From the NCBI GenBank assembly GCA_030263595.1, contig SZPG01000008.1:1-64000 (forward strand): DNA of 64,000 nt. The letters are read 5' to 3'. The position numbers were made by a program, and so were the translations under genes. Source of the DNA: Chloroflexi bacterium CFX6 (GTDB taxonomy: Bacteria > Chloroflexota > Anaerolineae > Anaerolineales > Villigracilaceae). A model generated the notes under the pieces. The model ran no database searches and was not told where the DNA came from. It saw only the letters and a list, made by a program, of their open reading frames with translations. This document shows, piece after piece, positions 26,640 to 35,743 of the stretch (positions are counted from its first letter, which is position 1; the number at the start of each line of letters is the position of its first letter).

Positions 26640-26744
26640 TTCGTTAATCAGCCTCCAATCGCAGAGGGATTTCCATCTCGCGCCAGATGCGCTTTTTTCC
26701 CTCTGCGCGTATAGTGGGGGCGAAGTTACAAAAAGGAATTTCCC

Positions 26745-26981
26745 ATGAACGCCCAAACCCTGATCACTCCCGCACTGATCACTCCCGCAAAAACCTGCAA
26801 CTTCGTTGTCGCCGTCGAAGAACCGATCATCGCTTCCCCCCGCGATTACGGCTTCGACTTCGCCGAAGAGGAATTGGGGAACGAATTGCTCGCTCCGCTT
26901 CCCGCCGGTCTTGCCGACCAGCCGATCCCTGAAGTGGACGCGGACGAGTTCGAGAAGATCTTCCAATCTTTCCTCTCGTGA
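26745..26981 (+). CDS. Small acidic protein of unknown function
   Basis: 78 residues, start preceded by AAAAAGGAATTTCCC. It opens with a short internal duplication (TLITPALITPAK), has one Cys, and an acidic C-terminal half ending DADEFEKIFQSFLS. No membrane segment or known motif is seen. The next gene, a receiver protein, starts 12 bp after its stop, so the two are probably cotranscribed. Confidence 0.6.
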   Translation: MNAQTLITPALITPAKTCNFVVAVEEPIIASPRDYGFDFAEEELGNELLAPLPAGLADQPIPEVDADEFEKIFQSFLS

Positions 26982-26992
26982 GAGGCGAAACA

Positions 26993-27367
26993 ATGACTCC
27001 CACCCGCGTACTGATCGTGGACGATGTAGAGCAGGTCCGGCGTGACCTGTTCACGGCGTTGTCCCTCTCAGGCGAACTCGAAATCGTCGGCGAAGCCGCG
27101 AACGGACTCGAAGCGATCCGCATGACCGAGTCGCTGAAGCCCGATGTAGTTCTCATAGATTTGGAGATGCCAGTGATGGATGGGTACGAAGCGACGCGCA
27201 GGATCAAGTCGCTTTGTCCATCGCGCCGGGTGATCGCGCTCACAGTGCATGATTACGAGTCGGCGCGGGAGCAGGCGCATCGGTCCGGCGTGGACGCGTT
27301 CCTCGTCAAGGGCGCGTCCGTGGAAAGTATCGTTCAAGCCATTTTGAATTCAGCGCCTGCCGCGTAG
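26993..27367 (+). CDS. Single-domain response regulator
   Basis: 124 residues, one receiver domain: IVDDVEQVRRD acidic pocket, Asp in VVLIDLEMPVMDG, Thr in ALTVHD, Lys in FLVKGAS. There is no output domain. The start at MTPTRV follows AGAGGCGAAACA. The final Ala and stop codon (GCGTAG) lie in a palindromic repeat beginning at 27361. It probably signals through protein contact or phosphotransfer. Confidence 0.85.
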   Translation: MTPTRVLIVDDVEQVRRDLFTALSLSGELEIVGEAANGLEAIRMTESLKPDVVLIDLEMPVMDGYEATRRIKSLCPSRRVIALTVHDYESAREQAHRSGVDAFLVKGASVESIVQAILNSAPAA

Positions 27368-27415
27368 GCGGCGCGCTCTTGCGCCGGTATTGCGTTAGAG
27401 AACGCAACCTACGCG
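27361..27415. repeat. Palindromic repeat of the GCGTT-AGAG-AACGC family
   Basis: Outer arms CGCGTAGG and CCTACGCG, inner arms TTGCGTT and AACGCAA. It contains the stop codon of the preceding receiver gene. Confidence 0.7.
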
Positions 27416-27441
27416 AGACAATTTTGAAAAAGGAGTAAGCC

Positions 27442-28644
27442 ATGGACACAAAATCTTCTCAACGACGCTACGACCTCGACTGGCTGCGCGTGTCTGTCAT
27501 CTTTGCCATCTTCGCCCTTCACCACGCGGCGCGCTTTTTCGATACGGATGACTGGTTCATCAAGAACGCCACCACCTACCTGTCCATGCAGGTCTGGCTG
27601 GAGTTCTGCACCAGTTGGGGCATGCCGCTCATCCTGATCATCTCGGGCGCCAGCGCCTTCCTGGCATTGGATAAGTACCGACCCGGAAAATATGCGGGAG
27701 GCTTGGTTCTGCGCCTGTTCATCCCGCTGATCGTCGGCATGTTCACCCACGTTGCCCTCCATATCTACCTGTGGAACCTGCATACAGGCAGATTCAGCGG
27801 CTCGTTCTTCGCCTTCTATCCGCATTACTTCGAGGGCATGTACGGCTTCGGCGGCAACTTCGCCTGGATGGGCTCGCATCTGTGGTACCTGGAACTGCTT
27901 TTCATCCTCTCCCTGTTCTTCCTGCCATTCTTCACCTGGCTCAAGCGGACTTCCATTGGTCAGCGCGTCCTGCGAGGCATGGGTGATCTGCTGGCAAACC
28001 CCTTCGCGGTTCTGCTCCTGGCTCTGCCCGCCATCCTGTTGATCTTGAACCTGGACGAGGCGGGTCCCGGCAACACGTCGCTGGGAGGTTGGAGTCTCTT
28101 CATCTATCCGCTGTTCTACATTGCCGGATTTGTGATCCTCTCCAACGAGCGCCTGCAACGCCACATCATGCGGATGCGTTGGATTCACCTGGGGATGGGC
28201 GTGGTCTTCTCCATCGCATACCTGTTCGTCGAATTCCAGACGATTCTTCCCTCCCTCTTCCCGGTGGCGGACCCTCTGGGGAAAGTATTGGACTGCTTCG
28301 TAGTGTGGTCGTGGCTGCTGGCAGTGATGGGATTCGGCATGAAACGCCTCAACTTCACCAACCCGGTCCTGAAATACGCCAACGAAGCCGCGCTGCCCTT
28401 CTACATTTTGCATCAAACAGTGGTCGTCGTTCTGGGCTTCTTCGTGGTGGAGTGGGCGATCCCCGACCTGCTGAAGTATGCGATCATCCTTGTCGGTTCC
28501 TTCGCGGCGATCATGGGATTGTACGAATTCGGCGTGCGGCGCTTCAACCCGATGCGCTTCCTGTTCGGGATGAAATTGCTCGCCAAGCCAGTTGACCTTC
28601 GGACAAAAGAAACACAACTCAGGGAAGTTGCGAGAACGTCATGA
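27442..28644 (+). CDS. Acyltransferase 3-family membrane protein, paralogue 1
   Basis: 400 residues, about ten membrane helices. The opening RRYDLDWLRVSVIFAIFALHHAARFF has the conserved Arg-x-x-x-x-Asp-Trp-Leu-Arg and helix-1 His of the acyltransferase 3/OpgC-like family, which transfer acyl groups to sugars or cell-surface polymers. FGVRRFNPMRFLFGMK near the end is shared with the next gene. GGAG lies upstream of the start. Followed directly by a dispersed repeat. The substrate is unknown. Confidence 0.82.
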   Translation: MDTKSSQRRYDLDWLRVSVIFAIFALHHAARFFDTDDWFIKNATTYLSMQVWLEFCTSWGMPLILIISGASAFLALDKYRPGKYAGGLVLRLFIPLIVGMFTHVALHIYLWNLHTGRFSGSFFAFYPHYFEGMYGFGGNFAWMGSHLWYLELLFILSLFFLPFFTWLKRTSIGQRVLRGMGDLLANPFAVLLLALPAILLILNLDEAGPGNTSLGGWSLFIYPLFYIAGFVILSNERLQRHIMRMRWIHLGMGVVFSIAYLFVEFQTILPSLFPVADPLGKVLDCFVVWSWLLAVMGFGMKRLNFTNPVLKYANEAALPFYILHQTVVVVLGFFVVEWAIPDLLKYAIILVGSFAAIMGLYEFGVRRFNPMRFLFGMKLLAKPVDLRTKETQLREVARTS

Positions 28645-28645
28645 A

Positions 28646-28776
28646 TGTCATTGCGAGCGAAGCGAAGCAATCCCCTCTTGCCAGGGAGAGACTCCCAAAA
28701 TAAAGGGATTGCTTCGCCCTCCTTCGTCTGCGCCGCCAACGAACGGCGGCTCCGCTCAGGACGGCCCGCAATGACA
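28646..28776. repeat. Dispersed palindromic repeat, TCATTGCGAG family, copy 3
   Basis: TGTCATTGCGAG at left and CCGCAATGACA at right; inner arms GAAGCAATCCC and GGGATTGCTTC. It fills the spacer between the two acyltransferase genes. Confidence 0.85.
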
Positions 28777-28796
28777 TAACAAAAAAGGAGTAAATA

Positions 28797-29969
28797 ATGA
28801 ACGCCAAAACAATTCAACGCAGATACGATCTCGACTGGCTGAGAGTGCTGGGCATACTGCTCGTGTTTTTCTTTCACTCCAGCCGCTTCTACAACGTGGA
28901 AGATTGGAACATCAAGAATAATATCTGGTACCCCTCGGTGGAGGTGTGGGTCGGGTTCTCTTCCTCCTTTATGATGCCGTTGATGTTCGCCATTTCGGGC
29001 GCCAGCCTGTTCTACGCGCTGGGGAAGGGCGGGTTCGGAAAGTTCGTTAAGGACAAAGTCCTGCGCCTGTTGGTCCCATTGCTCGTGGGCGCGCTGACCC
29101 ACCTATCCTTGCAGTCCTATCAGTGGGACAAAACGCACGGGCTGTTCAGCGGCAACTACTTCCAGTATCTGCCGCACTATTACCCCAATTCCATCAATTG
29201 GTTCGGCGGGCACCTGTGGTACCTGTGGTATCTGTTCCTGTTCAGCCTCATCCTCTATCCGCTCATGCGTTGGATGAAGGGGGACGGTCTCCGCTTCCTT
29301 TCCCGACTGGATGGCTGGCTCAGCAAAACCGGAGTGTTATACACCCTGATGCTTCCGCCGTTCCTGCTGTTTGTCGTTGTAGGCGCAGACAGCCCGCTGA
29401 TGGAAGGGAATGGAGGCTATCCATACATCGCGTATTTGTGGATCCTTCTGCTTGGGTTCCTCATTGTCTCTGGCGAGCGGGTGCAGGAAAAGATCCGGCA
29501 GTTACGCTGGGTCTCGCTGTCGGTCGGTCTGGCGATGGTCATCGGATTCTGCGTCCTGTACACGCTGACAGCGGATAAAGATACCGTTTCATTGAACCTG
29601 ATCCTGGCGGTCGTGCTGCGCGTCTTCGGCGGCTGGATCTGCATTCTGGGATTCTTTGGCCTGGCTGCGCAGTATCTGACCGCCCCGAAACCCGGACTGA
29701 ATTATGCCAACGAAGCCGTCCTGCCGTTCTACATCTTCCACCAAACCGTCCTGCTGGCGGTCGGGTACTTCGTTTTGCAGTGGGGCTTGCCCGACGTGTT
29801 GGAGTGGGCAATCATCGTGGTGATCTCGTTTGCCGCCATCATGGCGTTGTATGAGTTCGCCGTGCGTCGCTTCAACGTGATGCGCTTCCTGTTCGGGATG
29901 AAGTTGCTGGACAGGGCTTCAATCGCTCGAGCCATGAACGTGAAAGTCACCAGGACGGCTCGACCTTGA
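28797..29969 (+). CDS. Acyltransferase 3-family membrane protein, paralogue 2
   Basis: 390 residues with the same layout as the preceding gene: RRYDLDWLRVLGILLVFFFHSSRFYN at the start, WFGGHLWYLWYL in the middle, YANEAVLPFYIFHQTV and FAVRRFNVMRFLFGMK near the end. The two genes are a tandem duplication that has diverged. AAAAAAGGAG lies upstream of the start. A strong terminator follows. The cell-surface acyl acceptor is unknown. Confidence 0.82.
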   Translation: MNAKTIQRRYDLDWLRVLGILLVFFFHSSRFYNVEDWNIKNNIWYPSVEVWVGFSSSFMMPLMFAISGASLFYALGKGGFGKFVKDKVLRLLVPLLVGALTHLSLQSYQWDKTHGLFSGNYFQYLPHYYPNSINWFGGHLWYLWYLFLFSLILYPLMRWMKGDGLRFLSRLDGWLSKTGVLYTLMLPPFLLFVVVGADSPLMEGNGGYPYIAYLWILLLGFLIVSGERVQEKIRQLRWVSLSVGLAMVIGFCVLYTLTADKDTVSLNLILAVVLRVFGGWICILGFFGLAAQYLTAPKPGLNYANEAVLPFYIFHQTVLLAVGYFVLQWGLPDVLEWAIIVVISFAAIMALYEFAVRRFNVMRFLFGMKLLDRASIARAMNVKVTRTARP

Positions 29970-29983
29970 GAATCCGCCGTATG

Positions 29984-30028
29984 ACTCCGCTCCCGATCGT
30001 CTTCGATCGGGAGCGGAGTTCGTTTTGT
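29984..30028 (+). terminator. Strong intrinsic terminator
   Basis: A perfect 16-base stem, ACTCCGCTCCCGATCG (29984-29999) with CGATCGGGAGCGGAGT (30004-30019), TCTT loop, followed by TCGTTTTGT. It ends the acyltransferase unit and separates it from the convergent cheW. Confidence 0.85.
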
Positions 30029-30058
30029 CCGCCCAATGCGCGGTTGAAAACGCGCTGC

Positions 30059-30517
30059 TCAAGCGACAGACGGCATGGCGCCCAACTCAGACCGCTCGTT
30101 TGTCGAGAGCGTTTTATCGAGATCGAGCAGGATCACCAGCCGCTCGGCGACCCTGGCAATGCCGCGGATGAACGACGAGTCCACCGTGGTCACGATGGGC
30201 GGCGGCGGCTCGATGTTCGCGGGGTTCACTCGCAGCACCTCGTTCACCTCGTCCACCACGATGCCCACTGCGACTTCGTTCATTTCCACTACAACGATAC
30301 GGGTATCCTTTGTGATTTCTTCGAGCGGGAAACCAAAACGCTTCCGCAGGTCAATCACAGGGAGGATCTTGCCGCGCAGGTTGGTAACGCCTTCCACAAA
30401 AGCCGGGGCGCGCGGGATGGCGGTGATGGCTTGCATCTTGATGATGCTTTCCACCATGGCGATATCAATGCCGTAGAGTTCCTCCGCCAGTTCGAAGATC
30501 ACCAATTGTTGTTCCAT
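30059..30517 (-). CDS. cheW: Chemotaxis coupling protein CheW
   Basis: 152 residues, one CheW domain: LVIFELAEELYGIDIAMVESI, then PAFVEGVTNLRGKILPVIDLRKRFG and the C-terminal ILLDLDKTL. CheW joins CheA to chemoreceptors in the signalling array. GGAGACGAACA precedes the start. It lies 24 bp downstream of the chemoreceptor gene on the same strand, so they form an operon. The other che genes are 22-29 kb away on the opposite strand. Confidence 0.93.
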   Translation of the reverse strand: MEQQLVIFELAEELYGIDIAMVESIIKMQAITAIPRAPAFVEGVTNLRGKILPVIDLRKRFGFPLEEITKDTRIVVVEMNEVAVGIVVDEVNEVLRVNPANIEPPPPIVTTVDSSFIRGIARVAERLVILLDLDKTLSTNERSELGAMPSVA

Positions 30518-30541
30518 TGTTCGTCTCCGTCGGATGCGCGG

Positions 30542-32692
30542 TTACCGCGCCTGCGCTTCTTCGCGTTCGAGTCCGTTGCCATTATCGCCGCCGACCTTGA
30601 CCGGCGCGCGGCGATCAGCCACGTACACTGTTTTCGGTTGATCGCCGCTGGTCGGGATTCGCCTGGCGTCGAATTTGAACTGCCTGACCAAGTCCTGTAA
30701 CGCCTGCGCCATCTCGTTCAGGGATTGGGCGCTGGCGGTCACTTCCTCCACCTGCGCGCTCATTTCCTCCGCGCTGGCGCTCACTTCCTCCACCGCGGCG
30801 CTGTTCTCCTCCGAGACGCTGGCGATGTTCTCGATTGCCTGGGTCACTTCCGTGGAACCGGCCGCCAATTCCTCGGTCGCTGCCGTGTTCTCTTCCACCA
30901 CCGCATTCACGCTGTCCATGGCGCTCACCAACTCATTGGCGGATGCGGTTATCTTCTGCACCGTCGCCGCCGCTTCCGCCGCTCCCTTCTGCACTGCCTC
31001 CACGGCGCTCAGGATGCTCGTCAATGCCTGACCCGACTCGTTTGCCTTGCCCACGCCGGTTTCGACTTCCACCGCGCTTTCATTCATCGCCGCCACCGCT
31101 TCGTTGACGGTGACCTGAATCCCCTTGATGAGCGCGGCGATCTCTTTGGTCGCCCTCGCGCTCTTTTCAGCCAGTTTGCGGACCTCATCCGCCACCACCG
31201 CAAAGCCTTTGCCGTGCTCGCCCGCCCGCGCGGCTTCGATGGCGGCGTTCAGCGCCAGCAGGTTGGTCTGGGAGGCGATGTCGTCAATCGTCTCCACGAT
31301 CGCGCCGATCTGGTCGGAACGCTGACCCATCTCCTTGACCTTTTCGACTGAGACCCCCACCTTGGAGCGGATGGTTTCCATACCTTTGATGGTTTCCGCC
31401 ACGGTCTGCGCTCCGGCGCGCGCTTCCTGGGCGGCTTGCGCCGAGCCCTGCGCGTCCGCCTGCGCGATGACTTGCACTTGTTGAATGGCGGCGGTGATCT
31501 GGGAGGTGACGATGGACGCCTTTCCAATGGCGGTTGCCTGTTCCTGCGCGCCATTTGCCACGCCGTCAATGGCGCGTTTCATCTGTTCGACGGAGGCGGC
31601 GGTGCGGGTAATATCGGAGGATTGCTGGGCTGTCCCCGATGCAACCTGTTGGATGGTGGCGGCGATCTGGTTGATAGCCTGGCTGGATTGTTCGGAGGTC
31701 GCTGCGAGCTGGGAGACAGCCGCGCCGACGATACCTGCGCTCTCCGTAACCTGACCGACCAGATTTCGCAGATTCGAATTCATGCGCGCGAATGCGTTGC
31801 CCAGCGTGTCCTGTTCGGATACGGGCGTCACATCCTCGGTCAAATCGCCTCTGGATATCTTCTCCGCCGCGCCAGCCATCTTATGGAGATAATCTATCAT
31901 CTGCGCGAACGCCGCTGCAATTTCGCCCACTTCGTCTTTTGCCGTCGCTTCCAGGCGGATATTCAGGTCTCCCCTGGTCAATTGTTGAGCGGCGCGGGTG
32001 AGCAGGCGCACCGGTTTGACGACGCGCTGGGAGAATTGCCAGCCCGCTCCAAGCGCAATCAGGCTGACCAGCGCAGCCGCAACGATCATTGCCCACCTCA
32101 CCTTGACGATGGCAGCCTGCGCCGACTGATTCGACAGATCGGCAAATTGGAGGTTGATGCGTATCAACTTCTCGAAGGCTGTTTCCATCCTGTTCAAATC
32201 CGCCTCCACCGATTCGGGGTTGACAGCCGCCCCGGAGAGGAGCGCTTCGCGCTTCGAGGAATAGTCCGCGTACGCCTCGTGAAACTCAGCCAGCGCGTCG
32301 GCTTCATCGGTCTGTAAACCCTGCATGCCCAGCGCGGCGAGCGTGGCTGTAAACTCAGGGCTGAGGGTGGTCAGCCATTCCGACTCGTATCGAGCGACGA
32401 TGCCCGCCATCCTGGCGTCCTCGCTCTGGATCGTCCCAGCCAGCCGGGCGCGCTCATCCGGCGGCAGGTTGGGATGGGCAAATTCATGCGTGGCGCCTTC
32501 CAGGCTTTCCCGCGCCAGATTGGCTTCATCGAGGTTTACGATGGGGATGAGCATAAAGCCGTACAGATTATCGTATTCGGCTTTCAATTTATCCGTTCCC
32601 TTGAAGGCGATCCCGGCGGTCGTGACAACCGCAAACGGGACCATGAATGCCAGTATCATCATCTTCCAGAATAATTTGAGGTTGCGAAACAT
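30542..32692 (-). CDS. Methyl-accepting chemotaxis protein
   Basis: 716 residues. Membrane helix 1 at about 8-30, a helical sensor domain (about 31-190, four-helix-bundle-like), helix 2 at about 200-220, a HAMP domain ([21 protein letters not shown]) with a second HAMP-like stretch (about 270-320), then the long coiled-coil signalling domain with the hairpin tip [20 protein letters not shown] and [13 protein letters not shown]. The C-terminal 40 residues are a flexible tail without a CheR-tethering pentapeptide. The start at MFRNLKL follows an AGGA; the 18 codons upstream look untranslated. The ligand is unknown. Confidence 0.92.
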   Translation of the reverse strand: MFRNLKLFWKMMILAFMVPFAVVTTAGIAFKGTDKLKAEYDNLYGFMLIPIVNLDEANLARESLEGATHEFAHPNLPPDERARLAGTIQSEDARMAGIVARYESEWLTTLSPEFTATLAALGMQGLQTDEADALAEFHEAYADYSSKREALLSGAAVNPESVEADLNRMETAFEKLIRINLQFADLSNQSAQAAIVKVRWAMIVAAALVSLIALGAGWQFSQRVVKPVRLLTRAAQQLTRGDLNIRLEATAKDEVGEIAAAFAQMIDYLHKMAGAAEKISRGDLTEDVTPVSEQDTLGNAFARMNSNLRNLVGQVTESAGIVGAAVSQLAATSEQSSQAINQIAATIQQVASGTAQQSSDITRTAASVEQMKRAIDGVANGAQEQATAIGKASIVTSQITAAIQQVQVIAQADAQGSAQAAQEARAGAQTVAETIKGMETIRSKVGVSVEKVKEMGQRSDQIGAIVETIDDIASQTNLLALNAAIEAARAGEHGKGFAVVADEVRKLAEKSARATKEIAALIKGIQVTVNEAVAAMNESAVEVETGVGKANESGQALTSILSAVEAVQKGAAEAAATVQKITASANELVSAMDSVNAVVEENTAATEELAAGSTEVTQAIENIASVSEENSAAVEEVSASAEEMSAQVEEVTASAQSLNEMAQALQDLVRQFKFDARRIPTSGDQPKTVYVADRRAPVKVGGDNGNGLEREEAQAR

Positions 32693-33038
32693 GGTTCCTG
32701 TTACTCCTTTTCGATGCGGCGGGGTTTGGACAAACCTCGTCGTCACAGCGTGATCTGCGCCCTCTGGCGCAAGGGCGACGTTGGAGAACGTCGCCTACGC
32801 GTACGTTTTCACACACCCTCCCAGACAATGGCTGCGGGGGATTCAAATCGTTCGGTAATTCCTGCGACGCCGCGCAGGGAATGAAGAAACCGGCGAAGAC
32901 CGATTTTTTCGAACCGTGTATATTGTAGGGAAAAGCGGAATATCCGTAATAAAAACAGGGATAAGGCATCATAAAGAATGCGTGAAAATCGCCGTTTGCC
33001 CCTGCACAGCCGGGGACGATCTTGATAAACTGTTCCGC
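32693..33038. other. Divergent intergenic region upstream of the chemoreceptor
   Basis: About 345 bp. Contains a palindromic repeat (32757-32806) and an AT-rich stretch at about 32915-32970 where the promoters should lie. No convincing sigma-28 box was found in the chemoreceptor direction. Confidence 0.45.
32757..32806. repeat. Palindromic repeat of the CGTT-GGAG-AACG family
   Basis: GCGACGTT and AACGTCGC around GGAG, preceded by GCGC-CCTCTG-GCGC. Same family as 27361-27415. Confidence 0.6.
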
Positions 33039-33608
33039 ATGAACGAGAACAAATCCACTTCGGTCGAAACGGATGAAATAAAACGGGAACAGGCGGAGGG
33101 GCGGGGACTGCTCGGGATGTGGGAGACAGGCGCAGGTCCAGGGGTGAAGCGGGAGGATGAACGCCTCTCCCCGGACCCGGGGCTTGGCGCGCCGTCCCCG
33201 GCCGAATCCATCCCTCAAATCTCCTCCGAAATGTCGTTCGCCTGCATCCTGATCCCGCGCTTCAGCGACCATTACCTGGCGGGCGATATCGTCGAACGCC
33301 TGACGGAATGGATGAAGCAGGTTTGCGTTTCCTACGGCTGGCGGCTGGAGGCGCTTTCGATCCGCCCCGGTTACATGCAGTGGGTGATGCGCGTGCCGTT
33401 GAACGCGAACCCGGCCCAATTCATGCGGCTGACGCGGCGGCACACCTCCGGGAAGATCTTCGAAGAGTTCCCTCGTTTCAGGCGGGAAAATGTTTCGGGC
33501 GAATTTTGGGCGCCCGGAAACTTCGTCTTCCCCGGCGATCAATTGCAAGCGCCCGAAACGATCAATACCATGATCCTGCAAACGCGCAGGGGACAGGGGC
33601 TCGTTTGA
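33039..33608 (+). CDS. Degenerate IS200-type (Y1) transposase-like protein
   Basis: 189 residues. The N-terminal 70 or so are low-complexity. From SFACILIPRFSDHYLAG onward it follows the IS200/REP-associated Y1 transposase fold: VERLTEWMKQVCVSYGWRLEAL, then the strand where HUH enzymes have PDHVH, and later IFEEFPRFRRENVSGEFWAPG. The HUH site is replaced by PGYMQW and the catalytic Tyr helix reads INTMILQTR, so it cannot cut DNA. It could still bind hairpins. It has no clear ribosome site, but its own strong terminator. I recall similar sequences annotated as transposases in Chloroflexota. Probably exapted or decaying. Confidence 0.65.
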   Translation: MNENKSTSVETDEIKREQAEGRGLLGMWETGAGPGVKREDERLSPDPGLGAPSPAESIPQISSEMSFACILIPRFSDHYLAGDIVERLTEWMKQVCVSYGWRLEALSIRPGYMQWVMRVPLNANPAQFMRLTRRHTSGKIFEEFPRFRRENVSGEFWAPGNFVFPGDQLQAPETINTMILQTRRGQGLV

Positions 33609-33642
33609 GTTGATCGAACCTTCGGGACGTTTTGGGTTCCGG

Positions 33643-33681
33643 CGCGCGCCGTCCAATGCAGAACGGCGCGCGTTTTGTTTT
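33643..33681 (+). terminator. Intrinsic terminator after the transposase-like gene
   Basis: A perfect 10-base stem CGCGCGCCGT/ACGGCGCGCG, ten-base loop, followed by TTTTGTTTT. It isolates the gene from the flagellar operon downstream. Confidence 0.88.
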
Positions 33682-33839
33682 GAAGCGGGGAAACGCCGAC
33701 GCGCGTAAAAAAGATTTAGCGAATATTTACATCGCCTTCACGGTCAATTTACAGAAAAAAAGGCGCCCTTGCGCTAAAGTTGTGCGTGGAAACAACCCGG
33801 CTGAAAACCCAATTTGTCGAACGCACAAGGAAGAACGCT

Positions 33840-34049
33840 GTGATCTTTGTCACCCGCACGAACGGCTCGAAACTATATCTCAACCCTGAATTGATCCAGT
33901 CTGTGGAGGCGACCCCCGATACGGTCGTCACGCTGATGGATAACAAAAAGTTGATCGTAAAGGATACGCCCCGGGAAATTGCGGAACGGTTCATCGAATA
34001 CCGGCGGAAGACCCTGGCGTCGCCGTTCTCCGCTTCAGCCGATCAATAA
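33840..34049 (+). CDS. flbD: Flagellar protein FlbD
   Basis: 69 residues starting at a GTG preceded by AAGGAAGAACGCT. IFVTRTNGSKLYLNPELIQSVE and TPREIAERFIEYRRK are typical of the small FlbD/SwrD family, found next to motA in many bacteria and needed for normal stator output. First gene of the plus-strand motility run; motA begins 32 bp later. Confidence 0.88.
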   Translation: MIFVTRTNGSKLYLNPELIQSVEATPDTVVTLMDNKKLIVKDTPREIAERFIEYRRKTLASPFSASADQ

Positions 34050-34081
34050 TCCTCGAAGAAGGTCGTCATTTGGAGTAACTT

Positions 34082-34906
34082 ATGGATCTTGCAACCATTC
34101 TGGGTCTCATCGCGGGACTTGTGATCGTTGTCGTGGTTTTGATCATGGACGGCGGCACGCCGGCCGAATTATTCGCCCACCCCTCCGCGATCCTGCTGAT
34201 CGTCGGCGGGTCGTTGAGCGCCACGATCATTACAACGCCGCTGAAGATCGCGATGCAACTTCCCAAATTCATCCTTCAGGCGTTCACGACCAAAAGCCAC
34301 GACGCCGGGGCAACCATTGAACTGCTGACGAAACTGGCGGACCGCGCCCGCCGCGAAGGCTTGCTGGCGCTCGAGGAAGACAGCAAAAAGATCAAGGATA
34401 AGTTCCTTCAAAAGGGGATCATGATGGTGGTGGACGGCGTGGACTCGGAACAGGTCGCGGCGATCCTCGAGACCAGCATCGAGCAAATGCGCGCGCGCCA
34501 CAAACACGGGATCGGGTTCTTTGCGGCGGCGGGCGCCTTCGCCCCCACCTTTGGCATCATCGGCACGGTGATGGGACTCATCAGCGTGTTGAAGCAATTG
34601 GATAATCCGAGCGTGCTGGGCGAATCCATCGCGGGGGCTTTCCTCGCGACGCTGTGGGGTCTGTTCATGGCAAACCTGATCTACCTGCCGATTTCCGGCA
34701 AGTTGAAATCCAGGAGCGAGGAGGAAGCCCGCAACCGCTACATGCAATTGGAAGGCATCCTCGCCATCCAGGCGGGTGAGAACCCCCGCATCGTGCGCGA
34801 CAAACTGAACGCCTTCCTTGCCCCGGGAGAGATCCGGGAGGGAAGGGAATCGGGCAAGTCCGATCGTAAGGCTCCGGCCGGCAAACCTGAGAAGGCGCAG
34901 GCGTAA
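34082..34906 (+). CDS. motA: Flagellar stator protein MotA
   Basis: 274 residues, four membrane helices with the cytoplasmic loop between helices 2 and 3. KHGIGFFAAAGAFAPTFGIIGTVMGL and SIAGAFLATLWGLFMANLIYLP are the conserved helix 3-4 region that lines the ion path. The C-terminal 40 residues are charged. GGAG precedes the start. motB follows 2 bp later. MotA and MotB form the stator that drives rotation with ion flow; the ion cannot be told from the sequence alone. Confidence 0.95.
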   Translation: MDLATILGLIAGLVIVVVVLIMDGGTPAELFAHPSAILLIVGGSLSATIITTPLKIAMQLPKFILQAFTTKSHDAGATIELLTKLADRARREGLLALEEDSKKIKDKFLQKGIMMVVDGVDSEQVAAILETSIEQMRARHKHGIGFFAAAGAFAPTFGIIGTVMGLISVLKQLDNPSVLGESIAGAFLATLWGLFMANLIYLPISGKLKSRSEEEARNRYMQLEGILAIQAGENPRIVRDKLNAFLAPGEIREGRESGKSDRKAPAGKPEKAQA

Positions 34907-34908
34907 CC

Positions 34909-35685
34909 ATGTCACGCCGCAGGCGGCACGAAGAACACGAAGAACATCACGACGAGCGCTGGCTGGTCAGTTATGCGGATTTCATCACGTTGTTGATGGT
35001 CTTGTTCGTCGTCCTGTATTCGATGTCGCAGGTGGATATCGAAAAATACCGCCGCCTGGCGGATAGTATGCGCACCGCGTTCTCGGTGGGCGGACCTTCG
35101 CAGGTGGTGGACAGCCAGATCAATCAGGCTGGAGGCTCGAAGGAGGACGGCACCGCAAAACCGATCGTCGTGCCGGGCATTCCCGAGGGTCCCACGCAAT
35201 CGGAGGAGGTTGCCGGGCAGTTGACGAACATGCTTGCTTCGCAGCATCTGGGAAACGCCGTCAGCGTCCAGACCAACATCGAAGGCGTATTGATCTCGCT
35301 CAGCGAGCGCCTGATCTTCGGCGAGAGCCAGGCAGACCTGCCCGCCGAGGCGTATCCGGTTCTCGATACGATCGTCGAGATGCTGCGCCCGATTGACAAC
35401 AAGGTCCGCCTGGTGGGGCATACCAACGATATTCCCTCCTCCAATCCGCTCTACCCGACCAACTGGGAATTGTCGCTGGGACGCGCCTTGTCGGTGGCGA
35501 GGTACATGATGAACGCCGGCATTGCCTCCGAGCGTTTCATCATCGCCGGCTCGGGCGAATACGCGCCCTTGTTCCCGAACGACACGCAACAACACAGGGA
35601 ATTGAACGCCCGCGTGGAGATCATCATCGTTTACCCCGTGGAAAGCAACCTGATCAACCCCGGCATCCCCACCCTCGCGCCGTGA
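34909..35685 (+). CDS. motB: Flagellar stator protein MotB
   Basis: 258 residues. A His/Glu-rich cytoplasmic start, one membrane helix with the ion-carrying Asp24 in SYADFITLLMVLF, a plug/linker, and an OmpA-type peptidoglycan-binding domain (LVGHTNDIPSS, NWELSLGRALSVARYM, GSGEYAP). Anchors the stator to the wall. Overall length is normal. Confidence 0.95.
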   Translation: MSRRRRHEEHEEHHDERWLVSYADFITLLMVLFVVLYSMSQVDIEKYRRLADSMRTAFSVGGPSQVVDSQINQAGGSKEDGTAKPIVVPGIPEGPTQSEEVAGQLTNMLASQHLGNAVSVQTNIEGVLISLSERLIFGESQADLPAEAYPVLDTIVEMLRPIDNKVRLVGHTNDIPSSNPLYPTNWELSLGRALSVARYMMNAGIASERFIIAGSGEYAPLFPNDTQQHRELNARVEIIIVYPVESNLINPGIPTLAP

Positions 35686-35743
35686 TCGTTCCCAACGCAA
35701 GGTTGCCATGCCTCGTAAATTCATTGTTCGAAGGTGAAATTAT

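Noticed and set aside
33774-33800. TAAAGTTG as a sigma-28 promoter of flbD
   Set aside because: The -35 box is good but the bases 11 further on are AACCCGGC, not a -10 box.
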